44,629 nt of DNA, taken from Allomuricauda sp. (GTDB lineage Bacteria; Bacteroidota; Bacteroidia; Flavobacteriales; Flavobacteriaceae). Positions 24,908 through 34,431 of the stretch are shown here, piece after piece (position 1 is the first letter of the stretch; the number at the start of each line of letters is the position of its first letter). The DNA lies in NCBI GenBank assembly GCA_030148335.1, contig JASBTQ010000031.1, positions 1 to 44,629 of the forward strand, in the 5' to 3' direction. Under the pieces are notes generated by a model, which was not told the origin of the DNA, did not search any database, and saw nothing but the letters and a program-made list of their open reading frames with translations. The position numbers were made by a program, and so were the translations under genes.

Positions 24908-25693
24908 TCAAGGTGCCGGTACAGTTACCTCGATATGGGTTTCGTATTCCAAGGTGTTTCCATTTTCATCCTCAATGGTGAAAAGAATGTGATATTCCCC
25001 AGCGGGAGCTGTGGCAGGAACGTCAATGTGTTCATGGAACTCCGCTTCGGTCAGCTCATGGTATCCTTCGGAATAGATGTTCTCAAAATCCCATTCCACT
25101 TCACCTTCATCTACTGTAAGATCATGGCCGTGTACATCCACGGTGATCTGATGGATGCCATTTACGGCACTGATAATGAATTCAATATGGAAATCAGCTC
25201 CCCGGACTACACTTTCACTAACGGAAATCTCGCTCAGTGTGATTGGATCCAAAATCTGAATATGGCCTTCGGCTTCCGTGCTGTTGCCCAACCCATCGGT
25301 CACTGTCAGCACAACATGATATTCACCCGTCGGAATGTTGGAAGGAATATCCACATGCTCATGGAAGGTCGGGTTGATGACCAAATATTCAGCATTTGTA
25401 TAGGTCTGTTCAAAATCCCATTCCACTTCGCCTTCGCCAATCTCAAGGTCGTGAGCGTGGATGGCAAGGGAAATACTACTCACTGAGGCTTCTGCAATGA
25501 TTTCTGCTTCAAGATGGACATCCGAGCCTTTGTAGGCTACTTGGTCTTCGGAGTGACTGCTGCCCTCTCCATATTCAAAGTTGGAAATGACCGGAGCGGC
25601 CACTGGAGGTGTGCCCCCGTCATCACTGCTACACGAGTGCAACAGGATTCCCAAAAAGGCGACAATTGCTAAAGGTTTAAGATTTGTTTTCAT
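24908..25693 (-). CDS. Two-domain DUF4625 lipoprotein
   Basis: 261-residue lipoprotein (FLGILLHSCSSDD) containing two tandem DUF4625-like domains that align to each other: GEGEVEWDFEQTYTNAEY versus DEGEVEWDFENIYSEGYH, FHEHVDIPSNIPTGEYHVVL versus FHEHIDVPATAPAGEYHILF. Repeated His motifs (IHAHDLE, VHGHDLT, FHEH) are placed equivalently in both, suggesting two metal sites. The duplication is internal and recent enough to be obvious in protein but not as a long exact DNA repeat. The gene follows the TonB-dependent receptor after 39 bases and is probably its surface partner. Confidence 0.72.
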   Translation of the reverse strand: MKTNLKPLAIVAFLGILLHSCSSDDGGTPPVAAPVISNFEYGEGSSHSEDQVAYKGSDVHLEAEIIAEASVSSISLAIHAHDLEIGEGEVEWDFEQTYTNAEYLVINPTFHEHVDIPSNIPTGEYHVVLTVTDGLGNSTEAEGHIQILDPITLSEISVSESVVRGADFHIEFIISAVNGIHQITVDVHGHDLTVDEGEVEWDFENIYSEGYHELTEAEFHEHIDVPATAPAGEYHILFTIEDENGNTLEYETHIEVTVPAP

Positions 25694-25732
25694 TCTTCTT
25701 TTGTTTTTGGTGTTATACTTCATTTGATTTAA

Positions 25733-28102
25733 TTAAAATGGAACGGTCATTGAAATGGATAGGTTCCTGCCAGCTTCGGGAACATCAATGAGCCTATAAA
25801 AACTGGTGTGGTCGTAATATTCGGTGTTGAACACATTGTTCAACTTGATGCGTAATTGGGTCGGTTTTTCCAGTCCAAAAAGGTGGATTCCGGTCATGGC
25901 CGATATGTTCAGTGTTCGGTAGCCCTCTGTTTTTTCCTCAGGCGGGACGATGTCGTTTTGGGCTGCCGTGATCCTTAGATCGGCCATGAACTGGGGCGAT
26001 TGAAAAAAGACTATATCCTTGAACCGATAGCTCGCAGAGATCAATCCGGATAATGGAGGGGCAAAGGGGAGTGTAAAATCCTTTTTCGGGCCGCTCGTCT
26101 GTCGGGAATACACATACTCCACGGAGGCATCCAAACGCAGGGCATCGGTCACATTGCTGCCGACCCATGCCTCTCCCCCGTATCGGATGACCTTGCTCTG
26201 CGTGTATTCATAGATTTGGAGCGTCTCATAATAATTGGGCGTGGGGTTCAGGTAGATGAAGTTTTCAAAGAAATTGATGAAAGGGCTGACCCCTAAATTG
26301 AACTTCGTGGTGGAGTGGTCCACATCCACATCCAATTGGTAGGACTGTTCAGGGGCCAGGTCAATGTTCCCCCGTTCATACCGGTACATGTGATAGTTGA
26401 CCCCATCCGAGGCCAGTTCGTTGGCCAAGGGCATCCTAAAACTTTTGCCAAGGTTGATTTTATAGGTGGTGTTCTTGTTGAGGTAGCTCAACCCAATAGA
26501 CCCGCTGAAATTGCCAAATTCCAGACGTCTGTCCTGAGCACGTTGCACATAAACATAGGAAGTGGTGCCATCTGGATTGTTGATGGGAGTTTGCCACCAA
26601 TCAAAATATGATCGGGTATCCACAAGACCCACATCGTACCGCAGGCCGCCTTGCACATGAAGGTTTTCATGTATCCTAAAATGGTCAAACACGAAAGCTC
26701 CCACGGTAAACCGATCAAATGCAGGGATCAAAAATCCCCATCCGCCAATGTTGTTGTTCTGGAATTCTGTATTTACCCCGAAGATCAGGTCATGTTCGGC
26801 ATTGGGCCGATAGGTGTCCTTTATGTTCAGGGAATAGGTGTTTTTGGTAAAGATTCTTTCCCTACTATCGGGAGGGGTAGGCATATGACCATGGGGCACT
26901 GGCTCTGAGCGTTCTTCCCTTTGGTTGTTTTGATAACCAAGATCTACCTGCAAAGTGTGGTCACCCCTGTAGAATGTGGTATTGTTGGTTATTTTTATAT
27001 GGTTCACTTGATGGAAGGGCAAATCCACGTCCCTGCTGGAACTGTCATAGTCAATGGAAGAATTTCGCACCTCCAGCCCATGCGCATTGGCAAAAAAGCC
27101 ATTTTTCGCGTTCACATTGCTGAAAAAGGTCTCGGATTTGATATGATCGGATACAAAACCGATGCTGAAACTGGCATTGGCCTCTCTTCCTGCAGTATTT
27201 CTCAAGTGGTTTTCATGCAGTTCAAAAATGTAGTTTTCATAATTGATCCGATCAGTGGGCACTTTGTAGTCACCGTAGTCCCTGTAGGTCAATCTACCTC
27301 TATAGAACCATTGCTCTTTCCGACCCTGTATCCCTGTTGAAATACCAAAAAGGTCATTGTTGGTCTCTCCCAACAGGTTTACTTCCCCCTCAAAAGAATT
27401 GGGCATGGGAGTCTTGGGAGGTTGGATGTCCACTACTCCTGCAATGGCATCGGAACCATAGAGCAAAGAAGCCGGGCCTTTGATGATTTGGACATTGTCT
27501 ATTCCATATTGGTCTATTTCCAGCCCGTGGTCGTTGCCCCATTGCTGTGCTTCATGTTTGATACCGTTCTGTACTACGCTGACCCTGTTGAACCCCAATC
27601 CCCTTATGACAGGCTTGGACTGTCCCGAGCCAATGGTGATGGTGCTCACCCCAGGGATTTTTCGCAAGGTCTGCATAAGGCTATTTTCCCTATTGTTTTC
27701 CAAAAATTCCTTGGAAACCCCGACGGTTATGGTGGAAAGCTCCTGTGCTTTTCGTTGTTCGGTCTTTCCAACCAGTTCCACGCCATCAAGGTTGGTGACC
27801 GACTCTTTGAGCTGGATCACCATATTCTCTACATTGCCTTGCACGTCTACAGTGAACTGTTCCGTGACATAACCGATATGGCTGATTTCAAAATGGTGAC
27901 TGCCCTTGGGGATTTTACCTATGACGAACGCTCCATTTTCGGAGGAAACGGCATAGAGGTTTAAACCGATGATGTTGGCACCGGCAATGGGCTTTTGGGT
28001 ATTTGCATCCACAATGACCCCTTTCAAGGAGTAGGTCTCTTGTGCGGATGCTTGTGTGCACAGACTGATGAACAGCCATGCCACGAGCATGTTTTTGAAC
28101 AT
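25733..28102 (-). CDS. TonB-dependent receptor, probable metal uptake
   Basis: 789-residue outer-membrane receptor. Signal peptide (MLVAWLFISLCTQASAQ), then a carboxypeptidase-regulatory-like domain (SLKGVIVDANTQKPIAGAN, residues ~24-100), a plug (LRKIPGVSTITIGSGQSKPV, RGLGFNRVSVVQNGIKHEAQ, then IKGPASLLYGSDAIAGVV), and a beta-barrel ending LSISMTVPF. The loop PVPHGHMPTPPDS is His-containing, as in zinc receptors of the ZnuD type. Together with the His-rich DUF4625 lipoproteins and the nearby Fur-family regulator this points to zinc or another divalent metal. The substrate is inferred, not shown. Confidence 0.82.
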   Translation of the reverse strand: MFKNMLVAWLFISLCTQASAQETYSLKGVIVDANTQKPIAGANIIGLNLYAVSSENGAFVIGKIPKGSHHFEISHIGYVTEQFTVDVQGNVENMVIQLKESVTNLDGVELVGKTEQRKAQELSTITVGVSKEFLENNRENSLMQTLRKIPGVSTITIGSGQSKPVIRGLGFNRVSVVQNGIKHEAQQWGNDHGLEIDQYGIDNVQIIKGPASLLYGSDAIAGVVDIQPPKTPMPNSFEGEVNLLGETNNDLFGISTGIQGRKEQWFYRGRLTYRDYGDYKVPTDRINYENYIFELHENHLRNTAGREANASFSIGFVSDHIKSETFFSNVNAKNGFFANAHGLEVRNSSIDYDSSSRDVDLPFHQVNHIKITNNTTFYRGDHTLQVDLGYQNNQREERSEPVPHGHMPTPPDSRERIFTKNTYSLNIKDTYRPNAEHDLIFGVNTEFQNNNIGGWGFLIPAFDRFTVGAFVFDHFRIHENLHVQGGLRYDVGLVDTRSYFDWWQTPINNPDGTTSYVYVQRAQDRRLEFGNFSGSIGLSYLNKNTTYKINLGKSFRMPLANELASDGVNYHMYRYERGNIDLAPEQSYQLDVDVDHSTTKFNLGVSPFINFFENFIYLNPTPNYYETLQIYEYTQSKVIRYGGEAWVGSNVTDALRLDASVEYVYSRQTSGPKKDFTLPFAPPLSGLISASYRFKDIVFFQSPQFMADLRITAAQNDIVPPEEKTEGYRTLNISAMTGIHLFGLEKPTQLRIKLNNVFNTEYYDHTSFYRLIDVPEAGRNLSISMTVPF

Positions 28103-28304
28103 TTTGGGAAACGATAAATTCTTGCAATTGCCTCAGGAAGAGGCTTTAACATTGTCGGTTTTCCCTAGTTCTTTGTTGTGGATAAAGCTGTAAATCAGCT
28201 AGGTTGGCTACTTTTTTACAAACCGAAGGGATGCAAGCAAAGCAGCACAGTTCCAATTATGTAAGGGAACCGTTCAAACCGTGAACAAAGAAAAAAGGAA
28301 TGGG

Positions 28305-28610
28305 TTAGGCAGAAGGAGGAGGCCTTGAAAAAAGAAGGCTGGGGTCAGTGTTGCAAGAAATTTGAAAATCGTACCCAGCTTCTACTTTATGATGAACAAC
28401 AAAATCAACATTTTGGGGCAATGGTTCCCCAGGGTCGTTCAGTAAAGCCGGAGTGTGGTTGTCCGTGGCAATATTGTGGCAGATGGCACAATGGTCCACA
28501 TAATCGGAATCGTCATCGTGGGTAAGCACGTGAAGTCCAATAAGTTTCGTTGCCAGAAAAAGGGCAAGAAAGATAAAGGAAATGCTATTTTTGAGACGAT
28601 TTGCCTTCAT
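28305..28610 (-). CDS. Small His-rich membrane protein with CAICH motif
   Basis: 101-residue protein with a signal/membrane helix (SISFIFLALFLATKLIGLHV), then an acidic and His-rich stretch (THDDDSDYVDHCAICHNIA, HVVHHKV-like segment) and a Pro-rich end. It resembles small periplasmic metal-binding proteins found before TonB-receptor genes in Bacteroidetes. The CAICH motif fits a heme-c site formally, but with only one short domain a metal-binding role is more likely. It lies upstream of the receptor on the same strand with a gap of about 200 bases. Confidence 0.6.
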   Translation of the reverse strand: MKANRLKNSISFIFLALFLATKLIGLHVLTHDDDSDYVDHCAICHNIATDNHTPALLNDPGEPLPQNVDFVVHHKVEAGYDFQISCNTDPSLLFSRPPPSA

Positions 28611-28706
28611 ATGATCACAAACATATTAAAAAAACGGCGTTTTCTACCCGCAATCCACCCACTTGTATTGAACTTTTGTGAAATCCTGAATTTTCAGAAT
28701 TGAATT

Positions 28707-29618
28707 TTAAACAAAAGAAGCCTCGGTCAGTTCCTTGTTTACCACAGCTCCTGTAAAATTGCCAAAATGCACCGCATTGGCCACAGACCGCATGGGGCTG
28801 GAGTTGTCGCCACAGGCATAAACACCCTCCACGGTGGTTCGCTGGAGCATATCTGTTTTGATGTACCCTTGTTCATTCAGTTCGCAGCCGAGGTCCATTG
28901 GAATCTGTGAATGTTGTTGAAATGGAACGGCTGCGTACAAAGCGTCCAAATCGAGTTTTTCACCATTTTGGAAGACCACCTTTTGCATTTGTCCATTTAG
29001 ATGCTCAATTTCAACAATCTCCCTTTCATCAACGGTGATATTATGTTCTTTCAATATATGGGATTGTTCCGAAGAAAAGGAGGCAGGCCCAGACGTCAGG
29101 ATGGTCAGGTCATGGGTGAGATTGTTCACCAGTGACGCCAAATGAAATGCCCTATCTGCCTGCGCAAAGATTCCGGTTTTCTTGCTTTTGAACTCATACC
29201 CATGGCAATAAGGGCAGTGGATGACCGTTTTGCCCCAACAATCGGAAAATCCTTTGATGTCGGGCATTATATCCTTGATGCCAGAGGCAAAGATCAATTT
29301 TTTCCCTAAAAAGGAGTCCCCCGACTGGGTCTTGAGCTCAAATTGGTTGCCTTTTTTAATCCCTTCGGAAGCAAAACCCTCAAAAAAGTGCACAGATGCA
29401 TATTGCTCCACTTGGTGTTTTGCCAAAGATGAGATCTCGTTGGGCGTATTCCCATCCTGCGTCAGGAAATTATGGGAATGTGGCGTTTTTTGATTGCAGG
29501 GATTACCACTGTCAATGACCAAGGTCTGCTTCAACGATCGTCCCAAGGACATGGCAGCCGATAGGCCTGCATAACTGCCGCCGATGATGATTACGTCAAA
29601 AATGTGTTTTTTTGCCAT
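28707..29618 (-). CDS. Thioredoxin-reductase-like FAD/NAD(P) oxidoreductase
   Basis: 303-residue flavoenzyme. FAD motif IIIGGSYAGLSAAMSLGRS at the N-terminus, redox-active CPYCHGYE at about residue 145, and the C-terminal FAD motif VYACGDNSSPMRS. Length is right for the TrxB fold without extra domains. The CxxCHGYE form is seen in GliT/HlmI-type dithiol oxidases rather than in classical TrxB (CATCDG). It is divergent from the Fur-family gene with 74 bases between them and likely shares its control region. It may act in thiol or metal-related redox balance. Confidence 0.85.
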   Translation of the reverse strand: MAKKHIFDVIIIGGSYAGLSAAMSLGRSLKQTLVIDSGNPCNQKTPHSHNFLTQDGNTPNEISSLAKHQVEQYASVHFFEGFASEGIKKGNQFELKTQSGDSFLGKKLIFASGIKDIMPDIKGFSDCWGKTVIHCPYCHGYEFKSKKTGIFAQADRAFHLASLVNNLTHDLTILTSGPASFSSEQSHILKEHNITVDEREIVEIEHLNGQMQKVVFQNGEKLDLDALYAAVPFQQHSQIPMDLGCELNEQGYIKTDMLQRTTVEGVYACGDNSSPMRSVANAVHFGNFTGAVVNKELTEASFV

Positions 29619-29668
29619 CTGAAATAGTATTGGAAAGAGTTGTCAAAATTAGAAATAATATTTATTAT

Positions 29669-29683
29669 TGCAACAATGTCGCA
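29669..29683. promoter_or_regulatory. Candidate Fur-family (Zur-like) operator
   Basis: TGCAACA-A-TGTCGCA is a 7-1-7 inverted repeat with one mismatch, the geometry typical of Fur-family operators. It lies 9 bases before the start codon of the Fur-family gene and about 50 bases before the divergent oxidoreductase gene, suggesting autoregulation and shared control. It is inferred from sequence symmetry alone. Confidence 0.55.
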
Positions 29684-29692
29684 TTAATATTT

Positions 29693-30067
29693 ATGAAACG
29701 AAGAAAAACACCTGCCAAAGAAGCCGTACTAAATCTTTTGTCCCAACGACAGAAAGCCATGAGCCATGATGCCATTGAGAAAGAGATCGAGGTGGATGCC
29801 AACAGGGCCACCATTTATCGGGTACTGAACCAATTTTGTGAGGATGGGATTGTCCACAAGGTGGTAGCCGAGGATGGCAAACAGTACTTTGCAGTATATA
29901 CGGACTGCAAGGGCAAAAAGATACCTAGCCATCATTTCCACTTTCGTTGCACCACCTGCGATACCATAGAATGTTTGGGTGAATCGGTACATTTTTCAAT
30001 TCCCGAAGGGTACAGGGTAAAGGATGTAAACTGCCTGCTATCGGGCACGTGTCCGGATTGCGCTTAG
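29693..30067 (+). CDS. Fur-family metalloregulator (possibly Zur)
   Basis: 124-residue Fur-family repressor. Winged-helix DNA-binding part: AVLNLLSQRQKAMSHDAIEK, NRATIYRVLNQFCEDGIVHK. The metal domain has SHHFHFRCTTCDTIECL with the family His cluster and the first CxxC; the second CxxC is near the end (GTCPDCA), together forming the structural zinc site. It is shorter than E. coli Fur. The metal sensed cannot be read from sequence; the neighbouring His-rich receptor cluster favours zinc (Zur). I chose the ATG at 29693, since the open upstream frame crosses the operator-like repeat. Confidence 0.85.
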   Translation: MKRRKTPAKEAVLNLLSQRQKAMSHDAIEKEIEVDANRATIYRVLNQFCEDGIVHKVVAEDGKQYFAVYTDCKGKKIPSHHFHFRCTTCDTIECLGESVHFSIPEGYRVKDVNCLLSGTCPDCA

Positions 30068-30284
30068 AGCGGATAAATTAAAGGGCTGAACATCAATTTT
30101 TTGGCCAAATTATTGGCCTATAATGCATGTTTTATTGGGTTTTGTGTAGTGTCATGGATTTCATCAGTTATCCTACATTTCACAACAAATGATGGATGCA
30201 ATACAACATAACTTCCCTTTTCTCTTTGGGAGTTGATATGTTTGGGTTGTCTTGCTTTGCAAGGGCAGCCTCATCGACCCAACT

Positions 30285-33200
30285 ATGAACAGACCCCAAC
30301 CTCGGAAAAAACCAAGCCATTTCCTATTGTCTTTTCTTCTACTGTTCGTTTCCATACAGATGGGGCATTCACAACAATGTGCAGTGAATGCAGGAGCGGA
30401 CCAGATCATTGCCCAAATGGCCCCTATCTTTTTGGATGCCGATACCCCTGTTGTGGGAACCGGCATGTGGACACAGTTATCCGGCCCAACATTGGTCACT
30501 TTTGATGCCGTTTCCGACCCACAGACCGAAGTGTTAGGGACCGTCCCAGGAACCTATTTTTTTGAATGGACCGTTTCGGATGTGAGTTGTGATACGGCTT
30601 CGGATACTGTAGGGATTTCCATTGTAGGAGTGGATCTGGAAGTGGCTTTGATGGCCAGTGATACCATGCCCGATATCGGTGATGTGGTCACGTTCACCAT
30701 CAATCTTAGCAATTTGGGAGATATGGATGCCACAGGAGTTTCCCTTGAAAATTTTGTCCCAGAAGGATATGGGACTGTAAGTGGGATCAGCGGTGTAGGC
30801 ACGTTCAATTTTTTGACCCGAAATGTAACCTGGTCAGGACTCGATGTCCCCATGGGCAGCAACACGGTTGTTTTGACCTTCAATGCAACGGTATTGTCGC
30901 CAACAGGGATTCCAGGGGAATACACCCATATCGCCGAAGTGGTTTCGAGCGACCAATTTGATCTGGACAGTTCCCCCAACAACGACGATGGGGACCAGAG
31001 CGAAGACGATGAAGCTGCTTTGACCGTGGCCCCGCTACAGGCAGACCTTTCCCTGACCAAATCGGTTGTGGGAAACAACCTCACACCCAATGTGGGCGAA
31101 CAGATCAGTTTTGAAGTGTCCGTTGCCAATAATGGATCCCACCTAGCCACCAATGTGGGTGTGGAAGATAGTTTGCCATCCGGTTTCAGCTTTGTTTCCT
31201 ATGCCGCAACATCGGGAACGTACAATGCGACAACCGGCTTGTGGCAAGTGGGGGCAATCGCCAGTGGAGGTACGGAGACCTTGGTCATAACTGTTCGGGT
31301 GAACCCTTCGGGAGCTTATACCAATACCGCAGAGGTCATAGCTTCGGATGCTTTTGATATGGATTCGACCCCGGGAAACAATAACGGCACCGAGGACGAC
31401 CAAGATGAGGTCGAAGTGGCCCCGGTGGATGTCATAGACTTGTCCTTGACCAAAGAAATCAACAAATCGCCCCCATTGGTGAGCGATAATGTCATGTTTA
31501 CCCTTACAGTGAGCAATGCAGGGCCCAGTGAGGCCACTTCGGTTGAGGTGACCGACTTATTGCCTTCAGGATATACCTATGTCTCCGATAATGGGGGCGG
31601 GGCCTATAACGATGCCAATGGTATTTGGAATGTGGGCACATTGGCCAGTGGGGTATCGGAAAGTTTGAACATTCTGGCCACGGTAAATCCATCTGGGGAT
31701 TATACCAATATTGCCGAAATCACAGGGCATGACCAAATCGATTTGGACTCGACCCCCAACAATGGGGCTCCGGGTGAAGATGACCAAGATGAAGTTACAA
31801 TCATACCTATTCCTGTTGTGGATGTTGCCCTGACCAAAACGGTCGGTAATCTTATTCCAGACGTTGGGGAGGAAATCGTTTTTACCATCACGGTACGGAA
31901 CGATGGTCCCAGTGATGCCACCAATGTGGTAGTTACCGATCTTTTAGCCTCGGGCTATTCGTTCATCAATGCAGTGCCATCCATCGGAACATATGAGACG
32001 ACAAGTGGCTCATGGTCGGTGGGGAATTTGGACAATGGTGTTGTAGAAACCTTGGATATCACCGTGGAAGTGCTCCCTTCGGGAAGCTATATCAACACGG
32101 CCGAAGTGACACAGGTGACCGAGGGCGATGTAGATTCGACCCCAGACAACAACAATAGCGCGGAGGATGACCAGCAAACCGTGGAACCGGTGCCTCAACC
32201 CGTATCCGATCTTCTTTTGCGCAAATCCGTGAATGTGTTGAGCCCTTATGTGGGCCAAGAGGTTATATTCAGTATCAGCGTGACCAATTTGGGGCCCAGT
32301 GACGTGACCGGGGTGGAAATCATGGATGTATTGCCAACAGGGTATACCTTTGTGTCCAACAATAGGACAGCAGGGATATACGATCCTATTTCCGGCATTT
32401 GGGCATTGAATGGCGTCCTAGAGGATCAGAATACGGAAACCTTGAACATTGTGGCCACGGTCAATGCTACCGGGGAACATTTCAATGTGGCCGAAGTGAT
32501 TGCTTCCAATAATTATGACCCCAATTCAACACCGAACAACAACAATGTCTTTGAGAACGATCTGGACAGTGCGGGCACAACCCCCATCCCAGCAGCCGAC
32601 CTGATGTTGGAACTGTTGGTAGACAATGGGTTCCCGGATGTGGGTTCGCAGGTCACCTTCACTATCAGATTGACCAATGAAGGTCCTAGTGAGGCCCTTG
32701 GGGTCATTGTAGAGGCTCTTTTGCCCTCCGGTTATACCTATGTGTCCGATGGTGCCAGTGGAATGTATAACCCTTTCAACGGTCTGTGGAACATAGGAAA
32801 CATTGAAGCGGACAGCAGTTTGGAATTCCAGATGGTTGCCGAAGTGAACCCAGCGGGCGACTATAATTTTAAAACGGAAGTGGTCACTTCTAGGTTCCAT
32901 GATCCGGATTCCACTCCGGGGAATCATCTGCCATCGGAGGACGATCAGACAGAACTTGCTACCGTGCCGAGGCATGTGACGGATATTTCCATTTCAAAGA
33001 CCGTGGACGATATGAACCCGGATGTGGGGGATACCATTGTGTTCACCGTTCAAGCAAGTAATGCAGGACCCAATGATGCCACCGGTTTGGTGATAGAGGA
33101 TAAATTAGCAACAGGATATCGGTTTATTTCGGCCCAAACAACCGCCGGGATCTATGATGAGGCATCCGGTTCTTGGGATTTACCCGACTTGTCCAGCGGT

Positions 33201-34430
33201 AGTTCGCAGACATTGCAGATTTCGGTATCGGTTCTCCCCGAAGGGAATTACAGGAACACGGCCGAACTTATTGCCCTGGATACCTATGACCCGGACTCTA
33301 CACCGAACAACAATTTAGGGTCTGAGGACGATCAAGATACCATATTGCCGGTTCCTGGGGCCTTGGCTGACCTTTCCTTGACCATGACAGTGGACAATCC
33401 CACTCCCAATGTGGGGGATATGGTGCGGTTTGTGATCAGTGTCACCAATAGTGGACCTTCGGATGCTATTGGGGTCGAGGTGACCAACCTGCTGCCCAGT
33501 GGTTACACCTACCAGTCCCATAGTTCCACAGCAGGGGTCTATACTGCCGGAACGGGTGTTTGGACGGTGAACAGGACCATTTTTGACCAGAACACAGAAA
33601 GTTTGGAACTCCTTGCCCGAGTGAATGCCCCAACAGCTTTGCCAGACGAATATCTGAACATCGCCTACATTTCGACCAGTCTGTTGACCGACCCGGACAG
33701 CAATCCTCTTCAGGGCATTGACGAAGATGACCTTTCGGACGGTCTGGAAGATGATGATGAGGCCAGTGCGTTTGTGGTGCCACAGACCACGGACATTTCC
33801 ATTTCAAAAGAAGTGGACAATCCATTTCCGAACATGGGGGATGAGGTCGTATTTACCATCACCATCACCAATTTGGGTCCCGGTTTGGCATCTAACATCG
33901 GTATTGAGGAACAATTGCCCACGGGATATAGGTTTGTAAGTGCGGAAACCTCATTGGGGATTTTTGAAGCATCTTCAGGATTTTGGGAAATTGAAACGCT
34001 CCAAGTATCGGAAACGGCCACTTTGGAATTGACCGTTGAGGTGCTGGACAACAATGATCATGTGAACCGGGTGCTATTGTCCTATGTGGACCAATTTGAT
34101 AGTGATGGTTCCAACGATAGGGACGAAGCTTTTGTGACACCGAGCTGTTTGGTAGTGTACAATGAATTTTCTCCCAATGGGGACGGGGTGAACGATTTTT
34201 TCACGATTGATTGTATCTCCCAATACCCCAACAACGTACTCCAAGTGTACAACCGATGGGGAAATATTGTGTTTGAGACCCGGTCCTACAAGAATAATTG
34301 GGACGGAACCCCCAACGGGCGGGCCATTATCCAAAAAGAAGACCAACTGCCTGTGGGCACGTATTATTACCTCCTTGATTTGGGGGATGGGTCGCAACCA
34401 CGAACCGATTGGCTTTACATAAACAGATAG
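30285..34430 (+). CDS. Large surface adhesin with DUF11 repeats and T9SS type B sorting domain
   Basis: 1381-residue secreted protein. Signal peptide (LLSFLLLFVSIQMGHSQ), an Ig/PKD-like first domain (AGADQIIAQMAPIFLDADTP), then nine DUF11-like repeats of about 125 residues, each opening with a line such as ADLSLTKSV..P.VGEQISFEV and containing LPSGYTYVS and DxDSTPNNN..EDDQD segments. The Asp/Asn-rich repeats probably bind calcium. The C-terminal ~90 residues are the gliding-motility-associated (type B) sorting domain (EFSPNGDGVNDFFTID, VYNRWGNIVFE). Export would be by the type IX system, with the PorP/SprF protein encoded 1 base downstream as dedicated partner. I chose the ATG at 30285; the frame opens earlier at 30252. 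Confidence 0.9.
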   Translation: MNRPQPRKKPSHFLLSFLLLFVSIQMGHSQQCAVNAGADQIIAQMAPIFLDADTPVVGTGMWTQLSGPTLVTFDAVSDPQTEVLGTVPGTYFFEWTVSDVSCDTASDTVGISIVGVDLEVALMASDTMPDIGDVVTFTINLSNLGDMDATGVSLENFVPEGYGTVSGISGVGTFNFLTRNVTWSGLDVPMGSNTVVLTFNATVLSPTGIPGEYTHIAEVVSSDQFDLDSSPNNDDGDQSEDDEAALTVAPLQADLSLTKSVVGNNLTPNVGEQISFEVSVANNGSHLATNVGVEDSLPSGFSFVSYAATSGTYNATTGLWQVGAIASGGTETLVITVRVNPSGAYTNTAEVIASDAFDMDSTPGNNNGTEDDQDEVEVAPVDVIDLSLTKEINKSPPLVSDNVMFTLTVSNAGPSEATSVEVTDLLPSGYTYVSDNGGGAYNDANGIWNVGTLASGVSESLNILATVNPSGDYTNIAEITGHDQIDLDSTPNNGAPGEDDQDEVTIIPIPVVDVALTKTVGNLIPDVGEEIVFTITVRNDGPSDATNVVVTDLLASGYSFINAVPSIGTYETTSGSWSVGNLDNGVVETLDITVEVLPSGSYINTAEVTQVTEGDVDSTPDNNNSAEDDQQTVEPVPQPVSDLLLRKSVNVLSPYVGQEVIFSISVTNLGPSDVTGVEIMDVLPTGYTFVSNNRTAGIYDPISGIWALNGVLEDQNTETLNIVATVNATGEHFNVAEVIASNNYDPNSTPNNNNVFENDLDSAGTTPIPAADLMLELLVDNGFPDVGSQVTFTIRLTNEGPSEALGVIVEALLPSGYTYVSDGASGMYNPFNGLWNIGNIEADSSLEFQMVAEVNPAGDYNFKTEVVTSRFHDPDSTPGNHLPSEDDQTELATVPRHVTDISISKTVDDMNPDVGDTIVFTVQASNAGPNDATGLVIEDKLATGYRFISAQTTAGIYDEASGSWDLPDLSSGSSQTLQISVSVLPEGNYRNTAELIALDTYDPDSTPNNNLGSEDDQDTILPVPGALADLSLTMTVDNPTPNVGDMVRFVISVTNSGPSDAIGVEVTNLLPSGYTYQSHSSTAGVYTAGTGVWTVNRTIFDQNTESLELLARVNAPTALPDEYLNIAYISTSLLTDPDSNPLQGIDEDDLSDGLEDDDEASAFVVPQTTDISISKEVDNPFPNMGDEVVFTITITNLGPGLASNIGIEEQLPTGYRFVSAETSLGIFEASSGFWEIETLQVSETATLELTVEVLDNNDHVNRVLLSYVDQFDSDGSNDRDEAFVTPSCLVVYNEFSPNGDGVNDFFTIDCISQYPNNVLQVYNRWGNIVFETRSYKNNWDGTPNGRAIIQKEDQLPVGTYYYLLDLGDGSQPRTDWLYINR

Positions 34431-34431
34431 G

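Noticed and set aside
28348..28362. TGCAACA half-site (on the minus strand) near the TonB cluster
   Set aside because: It is inside the coding region of the small His-rich protein and lacks a matching second half.
28490..28560. CAICH as a heme c site
   Set aside because: A single CxxCH in a His/Asp-rich 101-residue protein without a cytochrome fold is more likely metal binding.
30650..34000. Regular repeats that might suggest a CRISPR or satellite array
   Set aside because: The period of about 375 bases is protein-domain repetition, with diverged DNA and no short conserved repeat.
30554..34140. Many long minus-strand frames in the adhesin region
   Set aside because: They are mirror frames of the repetitive DUF11 coding sequence.
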